From assembly GCA_933228895.1 (NCBI GenBank), contig OW121850.1, positions 27,909,773-27,973,772 of the forward strand: a DNA stretch of 64,000 bases. The letters run 5' to 3'. The DNA is from Platycnemis pennipes (Eukaryota; Arthropoda; Insecta; Odonata; Platycnemididae). How positions within the stretch are numbered: position 1 is the first letter of the stretch; each line of letters starts with the position of its first letter. The notes beneath the pieces were generated by a model. It saw only the letters and a program-made list of their open reading frames with translations. It did not search any database and was not told the DNA's origin. Shown in pieces: positions 12,541-22,436 of the stretch. Position numbers and translations under genes: made by a program.

Positions 12541-12998
12541 AACGACATGACACTATGTTATGCTCTTCATCCGATTATTCTGCACAGCAGCAAAATCTGA
12601 GTCGTTTATACAAATATTTACTGAGTGGAATTGCAGCGTGAGGCTCTATCTTATTTTCTAACGGAATAGTTAAGGTCATAGTTCCAACGTTATTAACACT
12701 GATCTAGTATTTGGAATGGCTGTCAAATCAAGACCAATTTGTTGAGTTTGAATATAATATAACGAATTTGGATTTTATTACGGGAGGGAAATGAAGAAGA
12801 AACTAGGATGAGATGAAAATGACAGCGGAGTAATAAGAAAAATTGGAAATATACATCCAAAAAACTACTGTCAATCAATATTGGAACTGAAATTTGGCAG
12901 AGCAAAAAGGTTTCCTGGACCACATTTCAAACCACAGACCTTTGCCTTGACGAGGAAATACGCATATCACCAAGCTATCCAGGATTTTTAATTAAAAA

Positions 12999-13126
12999 GG
13001 AAATTTACAACACAACTTGTCAGCTGTGCTTACGGAAAAGTAAAGTCTTCACCATTGGTGAATTCAGAGATGTGAGGAAGAATTAACATTAAAGTTTAAC
13101 CTCAGTTACCATCATTAACTGGGATT
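12999..13126 (+). repeat. Dispersed 128-bp repeat R2, copy b
   Basis: Second copy of the repeat at 11433-11559. Here the 40-bp companion segment lies upstream (12404-12443) instead of downstream, so the order of blocks is rearranged between copies. Confidence 0.8.
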
Positions 13127-13973
13127 CGAATTGCTATGTAATGAAATGAACGGTGTCTGAAATTCAAACACATTCAAACCTGAGTTTATGCTCAGGCACA
13201 GTGCCCATCGCATGAGTGAACGCAAGGTCTAAAATTATATAGTACGGCATTTAAAAATGTGTCACTTTAAGAAACTCATGAAATCAGAGCCTTCATTTCG
13301 CAATAGACAATTTCGCTACATATCGTTAACGGCAGAAAACAATTTAAAAGCACCAAAGCAAAAGAACGTCATACTATTAGTAATTTTCAAACGTGTTTCA
13401 TTAAAAGAAAGGAAATTAAAATACTGGCTCAATTAAGCTTTTGGGTGAACGTGAGTGATTGCTCTCATGATCGTTCTAAGAAGGTGGAAGGTCTACTGAT
13501 TTCGCTTTGAGACTGAAGTAACAAAATCGCTGATTGTGAAGGAACATGAATAATCAGAGAAATTTGAACATTTTACTGCAGATGAAAATTTCTGGAAAAT
13601 ATTTAACAATTTTTCGTGAAATTATATTTTGAATTCAATAGATTCTTCCGGATACGTTTGTAATCGAAACATACTCAGAAAATACGAAAATAGGCAATAT
13701 CGATCGACTGATAAAATTTTCAATACGACCAAGGTTTCCGTTTTTACAGCATCGGTAGGTAGCATGCAAATTGTGCGCCGGCATATGAAGAGGGTTGGTA
13801 AAGAAAGGAGAAGACGAGGATTCTCCTTTTCCATTATTGTTGTTATTATCATTGTCATTATCCATGTTTACTAGATGGATATTGCCCACTCACGTTATTT
13901 CTTAGTGTGGTATTTTATTCCGAAATAGGAATACACAATCGCATTGATTTCGGATAGTTTCAAACTCGCAAAG

Positions 13974-14264
13974 AGTCAGCCAATGTATGTAAAAATGTGG
14001 CATTCAACAAGGTTTAAGTAGGTAGGTAGGTAGGTTTAAGTTTTTATGGGTGCGTCGACGACTAAGGTCATTTGCACCACGCAGTCCATACAGAGTACTA
14101 AAATAAAAATTTATTTTAATTTATTTTAGGTTTAAGTAAAATAGGAGCATGCACAGTGTACATTGTCCAATATTATTCCAGGTCAATTAGATAATGATCC
14201 AAGCCCTTTTCATATATTTTTAAACGTGCAATTCATTAGGTAAAATATTATCTCCGAAATTGTA
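13974..14264. repeat. Direct repeat flanking the KH exon, 3' side, carrying a nested insertion
   Basis: Without the 107-bp insert at 14021-14127 and one copy of its 11-bp duplication, this block aligns along its length with 15508-15674 in the same orientation. Shared landmarks are AATGTGGCATTCAAC, GCACAGTGTACA and CCAATATTATTCCAGGTCAA. It lies only 76 bp from the donor of the KH exon. The family is not recognised. Confidence 0.82.
14021..14127 (-). mobile_element. Truncated SINE-tail insertion with 11-bp target duplication
   Basis: A 107-bp segment flanked by AGGTTTAAGTA (14010-14020 and 14128-14138). The paralogous block at 15508-15674 has this site once and no insert, so it is a clean empty site. 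Read on the minus strand it ends in (CTAC)n, a microsatellite tail typical of LINE-mobilised elements. Its centre (GTGGTGCAAATGACC, TAGTCGTCGACGC) matches a segment at about 55885-55925 downstream of a tRNA-like head, so it is probably the 5'-truncated end of the same SINE. Confidence 0.75.
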
Positions 14265-14340
14265 AATCAGATGACAGATTTTCAAGTGTTGCCGGCACAG
14301 ATACGAGACGATGCAGTGAATGCACCGGTCTATCACTCAC

Positions 14341-15074
14341 CCCGTGGGGTCGTATGTGTTGTAGGCCCCGTAGTAGAGTCCCCCGCCTCCGGCTCGCCCT
14401 CCCAGCAGTCCCCCTCCCGCCACCTCCTCCGCCCCATCCTCGTCTGCCCCGGGGGCCCTCACGCCCTCCATCCCGTACGACTCCTCCATGACGGCGCGGG
14501 CCCGCTCCAGGATGCTCATCACCTTCTGCTTGGTGGGCGAGGGACGGGCGTGGAGCACGGCGCCGGGTGGCGCCAGGTGCGGAGGCGGCGGCTTGCGCAT
14601 CGACGCCACGATTCCTCCGCCGCGCACCGGCATGCCGCCGGCAGCACCACCGCCGCGCATCAGGGGTGGGAAGCGGCCGCGCACCGAACCACCGGCCCTC
14701 ACGGCCCTGCGAGGGATTCCGAGTGGCAGAGCCCTTCCTCCGTTTGCAGGGGCGGCGTCCACGGCGGCCGCCAGCAGTCCCGGTGGACCTTCCGCCCCTT
14801 CGAGACCAGCTGGGACGCCCTCGCCGTCCTCTCCCAACTGCGCAGGCACCAGCTGCGCCTCCTGCTGCATCGAGGACAAGATCTCCATCTCGCGCATCTG
14901 CTGCTGTCGGATCTCGTCGTTGTTGTCGGGGATGAGGTATTTGCGGAGGGCGGCCAGGGCGTAGGCGACGCGGGCGTGGGCCTCTGCGGGCGCCGCGTAG
15001 CCCGTGACCTCCACGTGTAGCTCCTCGCTCAGGTGCGAGTACTTGGGGTCGCCGCAGGCCCGCAGTTCCGCCTC
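14341..15074 (-). CDS. KHDRBS: Sam68/KHDRBS-like STAR RNA-binding protein, internal exon with C-terminal half of KH domain
   Basis: Read on the minus strand from 15074 to 14341 (734 nt, phase 0 in, phase 2 out). The acceptor is a CT-rich tract ending TGGCAG and the donor is GTGAGTG at 14340-14334. Residues 1-15 (EAELRACGDPKYSHL) match the segment following the KH variable loop in Sam68 (EEELRKGGDPKYAHL). LHVEV at 19-23, AHARVAYALAALRKYLIPD at 32-50 and NDEIRQQQMREME at 52-64 are the last strand and helix of the STAR KH domain and the start of a QUA2-like region. Then come an Arg/Gly region (RGRF, MRGGG, VRGGG, about 132-154), a proline-rich KPPPPHLAPP at 161-170 like the SH3-binding stretches of Sam68, and TKQKVMSILERARAVMEESYG at 181-201. 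Family role: nuclear RNA binding to U/A-rich bipartite sites, splicing control and signalling adaptor. The GXXG-containing first half of KH must lie in an upstream exon. Which paralogue (KHDRBS1-3-like) is not resolved. The exon is far more GC-rich than the flanking introns. Confidence 0.93.
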
Positions 15075-18000
15075 CTGCCACGAGAGGGAGAGAGAGAGAT
15101 ATATAGCCTCGGTCAGTACAGTGCTCACGTGCATAGTGTGCTCAGGGATGTCAGCCATGCATGCATAATTACTGTTTGATTGCAATAGGCAACCCCACCT
15201 CATCCAGTATCACCAATCAATCGTACGTAATTTAATCAGATACTGAAAGGAAGACAGAGGAGGAGTTGCTGTTCGTGGAGAGAGAAATGCAGCAATTTAC
15301 TGCAGGATGTAGAGTGGGCGTTGGAGGGAGAGATAATAGGTTGTGGACAGAATGAATAGAGATTGCTATAGGCCATATATACCCTTTGCGTTAAATGTTT
15401 TCCGTTTGGTCGTAAAATCAGTCTTATGTACATTTAAATATCTTATAAACGGGAAGAATTGTAAATAGAATGACATTTGCAGAGTTCAAAGGATATTATA
15501 TAACCACAGTCAGCCAATTTATGTGACAAATGTGGCATTCAACTAGGTTTAAGTAAAATAGGAGTATGCACAGTGTACACTGTCCAATATTATTCCAGGT
15601 CAATTAGATCCAAGCCCCTTTTATTTATTTTAAAACGTGCAAGTCAATAAGTAAAATATTGATCTCCGATTGTATTCGCTAAAAACTGATTACTCGGCTG
15701 GTTTATCAATCGACATTGTGCATAGCAACATCGATTGAAATACCTTATACAGTGTTTAAAAATTTATGAGTCTATTTATATCCTCCTTCGACATCCAGAA
15801 TTATGCGCCAATCACTTACAGCGGCCATTGGCGTAGTAAAAAGAGAGAGGTTTAATTAAGATTAAAATATTTGTTCGATGAAAGAACACAAAGGGTTGCC
15901 ATTTGTTTCGTTAATATGTCGGGCATAAAAAACAAAATACCGCTGTGAAAATCGCGAAGATCCCTCAGTCAGAAAGCTTGAATAATGATGTTATTTCATT
16001 ATCAGAACTCAAAAAGAACCAGACATAAAATGTCAAAGAGCAGATGAACTGGGATGGATCCCTAAGGGGATTCGAAAGTTATTTGGAGGGAAAAATTCAG
16101 ACTTATGGAGAAATTTCAATTATAAAGATTTCCAGGCATATCTGCGCAATGATAGTATCTGCTCGCTCGTTTCACCTGGCGGGTCTACAAAAAACAGATG
16201 CAAGTAGATGCGATATCGTAAGGTAAGTAGCCGAAGATTTTGAAATAAAGGGAAAGAATTATTATCGAAATTTGATTACGTTATACAACAACATTTTCAC
16301 TTAGCTGAAGATGTGTACTCGGTTTTGCTTTTAGCAGCACATGGATAACATGAGATATAACTTCCTTAATTCATTATTGATTTTGCAGAAAATTTGCAAG
16401 CATTTGATACCTACGAGTACATGAGCAGAAACTGTTGCCTAAGAGGAGACGATACGTTACACCGAAATAAAGATCACTACATGCCCGCCAACGCTTTAAT
16501 TTCTTTTACGGCAAATGGCCACGAATGCTGCCATTTATGACATCTTTATGCTTATACTAACCCAACAGCAATAGAGTTTTGAAATTAAAAGATATCTGGC
16601 ACAATTGCATATGATTTTTCATAGATAAAAGTAAATAAGTCTTTTCGAAATAGACGTGAAATTTCCCAAGACATTATTATCCAACTCCTTTTCGATTAAA
16701 ATTGTGTAATTAAATAATCACTTCTTTTGCATAAAATTACATCTTTCGGAAAATATTCATCATTAAGAAACGGTACCATTTTTAAAGGGAATTATTAAAA
16801 CATTATGCTATAATTAACGAAGGATATCACAAAGATCAAATGAAAATGAAATCGAGAGTAGCACAGAGAAGAAGATAAAGGGTATATCGCTGAAATCAAA
16901 GTTATATCGGGTTCAGAGGGATAATGAAGAGACAATGAAATCAGGAAAGTGAACTGATAAAGTAGCTGGAAGATTACTCGCCCGGAACAAAGCTTTGTAA
17001 GTCAAAGCTAAGAAGAAAAGAAAGAGTAGGAAGACAAGGTCTTCTGTCTCAAAATTAAGCATTGAATTCAGTATTGGAAAGTTTCACTAAAGGAAAGCAG
17101 CATAGGTTGCTTCCCTTCTGTGCCACATAATCCTTGATAAAAATTTGAAGATATTAAAGAGAACATAAAAAAATGTATAGGTATAACTGCGTGAGGATGC
17201 AATATGGAATACCGTCATGTGTTTTTAAGAGAATTATTTGAAGAGCCACGTTAGACTAAGGAAGATGGATTTGTAAGGGATAATAGTTAAAAGGGAAAAA
17301 ATATTTCGAATATCAGCTAAGCCATTGAAGCCATAGAGTACCAAGGTTTCCATTCTTCATTCCTCAGCCCTTCACGAGACTGTCACCAAACAAAAGCAGT
17401 GTTGCAGAAATATACGCTGCTTTAGAGGTATTTGTACAGTACAGCTCATTCCAGTAGGTTTTTTTCTCTAATCAATTGAAAGGACTTGTAGTGTCATGCA
17501 TACAAATACTTTGGTGGATTAATCGTGCATTGATATCAATGAAAATGTGGGTAACTCTGATGCACTGAAAATCGTGAGTCTAATAACGTTCGTGCTTTGA
17601 AACAGTCTTAAAATGACGAGTAATACCTGAATGGAAAGGCAATTTATATTAATATAATAAAATAATGGGGTACATGTGCAAGTTGAACTATTTTTTGAGA
17701 ATTTCCTTCAAAAACCCTGGATATATTTCACAAGTCATTTATGAAGCAGACTTTTACGCCAAAATAACACTGTCATATTATTTTGAGCAGCACTTGCTAT
17801 GTGGTCACGTGTACCACTATACTTAGATAATTCTCATGCTTCTGATTGCCGTAAGACCAAAAAAGAAACTGAAAGGAGAAAAGTAAGCTCAATTTTTTTG
17901 CTCCCAGCCGAGCTTACGAGAGGACAGAGGGGCAAAAGCAAAGATACAGATCCATCACAACCAAAACAACGACCCCTTTTGATAGGATCTCGCTATAAAA

Positions 18001-18824
18001 CGGCCTTGGGACAGAGCTCTGAGAAGAACGATGGCTTTTGCTTTCTTTACTTAAAAAAATACGTCCTGGAGTAAATACAAGAACGGGAAACCGAGAAAGG
18101 TAAGGCAAAGCTGACCGAAGCAAATTGCTTCGTGTGAATCCTTCTTCTTTCTTCGTCCTGTTGAGCCACCCTCACATACACGGACAATAAGAGGTGACCT
18201 TTGTAATGTTGGCTCAAAAGAGATCAAAGGGAGAAAGGGCATCGCCCTTCATCTCTCTCCCCTCTACCTACTGTGAGCATCCTAAAACACTCATGACTCG
18301 AGAAAGGCTAGACAGGAAGGTATAACTCTTAATTTTGCATAGAGACGTGCTGCGTTTAACTTAACAAGGGAAATTTAGTTCGTAGGCACCCCAATGGCTT
18401 AATTTATGCCACAAAGTCTAACCTAAATTTTGTCATAGGGCAGTGAAAAGACATCAATGCCGCAGGCGTAATTCAAACCATCGACATTAACCGGTGCGCT
18501 ACCGAGTTGGCTGCCACGTTTGCCCGATCAGAAACGCGTCGTACTAGTAACCCATAGTTCAACGGTTCCAACCCCTCGTCATGCATTGAAAAAAAGCTTT
18601 TATAAGGTTCAAGTTTAAGTAAAACCTTGCCTTGTAACCTCAGCTGAAGGAGAAACGTTACACCAAATTCTACGCCTGCCAGACATATGTGATTACATTT
18701 CTCGAATCGAAAAAGAAGGCAAGTCTTACAGGGTAAATGTAATTGGGAGAACTCCCGAGAAAGCCGAAAGCTGAAATATAATGAACATGCGATATAAGAA
18801 TTTAATGCCAAAGAGTTGGCTACG
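15075..18824. other. Intron or upstream region with no supported gene
   Basis: AT-rich, starting with the acceptor tract of the KH exon. Apart from the 15508-15674 repeat no clear element is seen. A weak tRNA-like motif set lies at about 18470-18525 on the minus strand (AACTCGGTAGCGCACCGG, then GGTTTGAATT) and could be an eroded SINE head. Confidence 0.5.
15508..15674. repeat. Direct repeat flanking the KH exon, 5' side (empty-site copy)
   Basis: A 167-bp partner of 13974-14264 in the same orientation, 434 bp upstream of the KH exon in gene orientation. It lacks the 107-bp insertion. Confidence 0.82.
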
Positions 18825-19096
18825 AAGATTAGTTAGTATATATTAGTTAATTCATTAGGAATTAGTTAGCTGATGGAAGAATGGAGTTGAGAGTTGCATC
18901 AAAACCAAACGTAAGCCTGATGAATGCACTCTTTAAGGAGCTCCCCCTTTAATCCCTAAGAAAATTAGTTAGTACATATTAGCTAATTCATTAGGAATTA
19001 GTTAGCTGATGGAAGAATGGAGTTGAGAGTTGCATCAAAACCAAACGTAAGCCTGATGAATGCACTCTTTAAGGAGCTCCCCCTTTAATCCATCAA
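18825..19096 (+). repeat. Two-unit tandem duplication of a 136-bp LINE-tail-like segment
   Basis: Units 18825-18960 and 18961-19096 are nearly identical, differing at only a few positions (for example TATAT/TACAT, GTTAA/GCTAA). Each contains a plus-strand reading LADGRMELRVASKPN, which resembles the C-terminal LADRRIxWRAASNQ segment of the LINE fragment at 19769. The unit is thus probably a LINE 3' end duplicated in tandem recently. Confidence 0.8.
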
Positions 19097-19768
19097 GAGA
19101 TCAGCACAAGAAACAAGGAGAGCACCAGACTTACGCTCGGAGTTACTCTGACGCTGGCATCCAATACGATACGGCAATGTTTAAATAGTGCGGTGTAGAA
19201 ACTGTATTCAAACCCCGCCGTACCTACTACCGTTCCCCTCTGAACAAACCGAACGTACCCGCTGCCGTGTTTGCGACGCAAACCATTGGCATCGGCAACG
19301 TTCGTCGTTCAATGTGTGCAACTACCCACCCCCTCCTTATCTTTCACTCCCCCTCCTCCCTTAACTTGACCACACGACTCCCCACTTTCACGCCTCCGTT
19401 CACAATCGTGCGTACATACCAACAAACCTCACAGTTTGCCCGCGAGGAAGCCCGAATTAAATATGCCACCACAAGTCTAGCGGGCGGCTCGCAAAACGTC
19501 GAGGGACGGACACGATTAATCAATGGTTCTGAATCTCCGATCACACTACCGTACTTCTGACCGTAATTCGCTGCTACGGGCGTGGAAAATGGCAGTGTCA
19601 CGGGCGTGTGTCTCGTCGTTACCTTTAACTTAAGTTTTACTCATTTTACCTTGGACGTTTCTTTCATTTGGAAACTATTCCCACTGCTTCGCGTCCATGA
19701 AAACACGTAATGGACCAGAGTAATTAATCAATAATAAAAAAGCGATTAATCAATGCTATTCACATTGG

Positions 19769-20002
19769 AACAACTTAATCGGACACATAATAAGACACGA
19801 TGGCCTGAGGAAGGCAATCGTCGAGGGAAAAGTGAACGGGAAGAATGGAAAAGGCAGGCCTCGTATGAGATTATTGGAACCGGTTGTGAATGTTTTAAAA
19901 GAGCTGAGTTACGTCAATATGAACAGGTTGGCCGATAGAAGAATATAGTGGAGGGCTGCGTCAAACCAATCCTAGGATTGTTGGCCGATGATGATGATGA
20001 TT
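19769..20002 (+). mobile_element. 5'-truncated LINE 3' end (RTE/CR1-like reverse transcriptase C-terminus)
   Basis: The plus-strand frame from 19769 reads LIGHIIRHDGLRKAIVEGK, then GKGRPRMRL, LADRRI, an in-frame TAG at 19946-19948, then WRAASNQS and TAG at 19973-19975. This is the highly recurrent C-terminal sequence of arthropod non-LTR reverse transcriptases (GH..RHD.L...I.EGK...G.GR.R). It is followed by (GAT)n at about 19987-20002, a usual LINE 3' tail. One internal stop and the missing 5' part make it a dead copy. Confidence 0.85.
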
Positions 20003-20534
20003 AACATTGGACAGAAACATGATTTATTATTAAAAAACTTGAAATACATTATGAAGACATAATTATTTGCAGTAGTATAAAGAGGGGTTTTAGCCTATAT
20101 TTAATGATAAGTTCCAAGAGTCCACGACTTGACATCTCATCTGATTAACAGAGTAATGAACCACAAGTACTTTCTTCTCTGAACTTAAGCATGGACTTGG
20201 GAGACACTGATATTATTGATACTACCGCGATAAGAACTCGTGCCCTCGGGAGTCTTTTAACAGCCGAACTTAACCGAATCCCAATTTCAAGTTATGAAAT
20301 TATTTTTTGGTTTGAAGTTTGAGGTTTTTTCATGCTTTAATCACACCCTTGAACGACTAAATACTACTCTATAATAGGAACCAGTTATTTTCTTCTCCGG
20401 CGCAACTAAATTAGGTGGACAGGAATGAAATTAAATAAACTGAGCGAGTTAAAATATCTTCCTTTTACGGATGTGAAAGGAATATATTGCAGAATACGTG
20501 TTAACCGGTTACAGTGCTAGCGGTGGTGATAGAA

Positions 20535-20767
20535 AGGTCGCTTGACACGATACAATTTTTTGTACTATTTCTTGTACAAACGCTTCCATGAGGAAATTGT
20601 ACCGTGCAAAGCGGCGAATTGTACGAACACTTGTGCGAATGTCTAAATGACTGTATGGAACATAGAACTTATTCTAATTCCATTCAGACAACCATACTAT
20701 TTCGTTCAGTTTATACAAACGTTTGTACAAGAAATCGTACAAAAGATTGAATCGTGTAAAGTGGCCT
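20535..20767. mobile_element. MITE with about 48-bp terminal inverted repeats, superfamily unclear
   Basis: Left end AGGTCGCTTGACACGATACA and right end, read as reverse complement, AGGCCACTTTACACGATTCA. Both continue through TTTTGTAC and TTTCTTGTACAAACG, so the inverted repeats run about 48 bp at roughly 80% identity. GAA flanks both sides (20532-20534, 20768-20770), a possible 3-bp target duplication. The 233-bp length excludes a transposase. Confidence 0.72.
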
Positions 20768-21517
20768 GAAAAGTTGCATAACAGAGATGCCCACTCGCAC
20801 CTCCGCTTCGCTTCTGTTTCGCCATCGTGCGTCGGCAGTGGTCGCCTTCTAGTACGAGGTTGAGACTGTAGAGAGAGCGACTGTCTCCTCGGCGATGATG
20901 ATGAAATGATGAGGGTTTTGCTTACTTAGGTCCATCTCTTCGTCCCCATCTCCACCCTCCCCCCACCACTTCTGCCCAACTCTACCTCTGAAGCTCATTT
21001 CCGGTCAGAGAACAAACAGAGTGACCCTTTTCGTTTGAGATGATAACACCGGAATAGAGGAGTGAGTCAAGAGTCGAGTGCTTAAACTGGAGATCGGTGG
21101 CATCATTCGGTAGTGGACATTTTTCAAAACGCATTAATAAAAACATGATGGGATTGCCGCTTGCTATGCGCCATACATATTTTTCTTCACCAAAGAAAAC
21201 AGGATTCATTAACTGCGATTCTTGCCCCTTCATTAATGAATTCATTATAGGTACGAAAAAAATTGGATTGAGTAATCCCAATTTAATTCAGAATTAAATG
21301 TTAATTTTAAGTTCATTTGGAAAAGCTCAGAAACGGCGGGATGAGCTGCCTTACTGCTGACGTAACAGGTATATAGTTTACGTTTCGAGGCAAAGGAAAT
21401 ATTAGCACTGTATTTCAGAGCCCCTAAGTTGTGGTGAATATATATTAATATTAGCCTATGAAAACAATCTAATTTCAAAATTCTGCTCCGTTAAACAAGG
21501 TAATAATACAGCAATGA

Positions 21518-22080
21518 AAAGAACGTATCTACGGCTGTAATAAATAATAAATTCAGATTAAAATCCGTAAAGCCGTTACCATTAGGGGACAATGGAATAA
21601 AAAAGGAGAAGAGTAAAATACATTATTTTTTTTACTTTAGTAAATAACTAAAGTAAATAAAAATTATTTTATTTACTTGGGTTATTTGTTTTCCTTTTTC
21701 CCCCACTTTTATTTTTATTCTTATCTTGTGTGCATGAAGAGTCACTGGCGTTGGAGAAATCCTCGTAAACCCTACTTGTGTGTGTGATTGAACTCACGAA
21801 GGTGACTGTATTTTGTATACAAACATGAGTGAGTGAGCGATTGTGTAGGACACTGTTAGTTTTTATTTTTACCATTCCCTTAATTTTGAGTGCGACAGTT
21901 GCTTTTAACATGTGAGTGAGTGTGCGAATGTATCATTTACTGACATTTAACTTTCTCCGTATGCTTAATTTTGTACGTGTGATAGAGAGCTCCCTTTGTA
22001 TATACTCCATCTTTCCCCTTCTCCCCCCTTTTTATCCCTTTGCCCTTTTATGATTAAGGTAATAATAGTTGTTTTATAGG
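21518..22080 (+). mobile_element. Diverged partial copy of the foldback element at 45 kb
   Basis: Shares with 44936-45722 the leading TCTACGGCTGTA, the block TCACTGGCGT..GGAGAAATCCTCGTAAACCCT, GTGAGTGAGCGATTG-like runs, AGAGCTCCCTT..TTTGTATATACTCC and the closing block. Most of the left arm of the foldback is absent here, replaced by AT-rich sequence around 21600-21680. No coding capacity. Confidence 0.75.
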
Positions 22081-22169
22081 CCCCAGATCATCTGAAGTCC
22101 TCTGCTACTGCCAAGGCTCTTGCGAAGTATGGCGCAAAATTCCCGCGACTATGGGTCAACTTCACGGTG

Positions 22170-22183
22170 CTGTTAGTGAAGTG
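22170..22183. repeat. Target-site duplication of foldback copy 2 (left)
   Basis: CTGTTAGTGAAGTG, repeated exactly at 22423-22436. Confidence 0.82.
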
Positions 22184-22422
22184 TGTGAAGATTTCTCGGG
22201 TTTCACACCGGGTCAGGTTCTCCATATCTTCCTCTGACGTTTCGATACGCGACTTTCCCATCGTCTTCAGGGATCCAGGAATCCAACTTAGATTCCTGGA
22301 TCCCTGAAGACGATGGGCGAGTCGCGCATCGAAACGTCGGAGGAAGATATGGAGAACCTGACCCGGTGTGAAACCCGAGAAATCTTCACACATATTATTC
22401 GCCGGGAAAACATCAAATCTTA
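22184..22422 (+). mobile_element. Minimal Penelope-like foldback insertion, copy 2
   Basis: A 239-bp insertion flanked by an exact 14-bp repeat CTGTTAGTGAAGTG (22170-22183 and 22423-22436). Near-perfect inverted arms of about 100 bp (ending 22392) surround a short loop near 22287, then a 30-bp unpaired tail at 22393-22422. On the plus strand the arm next to the tail has CTGAAGA (22304-22310), C, a GATG...CATC hairpin and GAAACGTC (22331-22338), with possible stem I pairing TCC/GGA outside. In the other arm the stem reads GATG/TATC, so one pair becomes G-U while the CTGAAGA and GAAAC cores stay intact. Known parallel: hammerhead-bearing terminal repeats of Penelope-like retroelements. Confidence 0.8.
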
Positions 22423-22436
22423 CTGTTAGTGAAGTG

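Larger units (their letters stand above)
7237..14340 (-). other. Intron between the KH exon and the Tyr-rich exon
   Basis: A 7104-bp AT-rich intron (GTGAGTG donor at 14340, CTTGAAG acceptor at 7237). It contains one Penelope-like foldback insertion (8795-9014), several two-copy dispersed repeats at 10.8-13.1 kb, a possible second Penelope-type core at 12.5 kb, a GA-rich block at 11795-11885, and a repeat copy with a nested SINE tail at 13974-14264. No coding exon is needed or seen, because the flanking exon phases match directly. Confidence 0.75.

Noticed and set aside
14248..15081. 277-residue minus-strand frame overlapping the KH exon, and the 249-residue antisense frame at 14271-15020
   Set aside because: Both are Arg/Gly/Pro/His-rich shadows of the GC-rich KHDRBS exon in other frames. 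They cross the splice sites and show no family resemblance.
20982..21281. 99-residue minus-strand frame containing CPLPNDATDLQFKHS
   Set aside because: Could be a mobile-element remnant, but no family could be named with confidence and no element boundaries were found.
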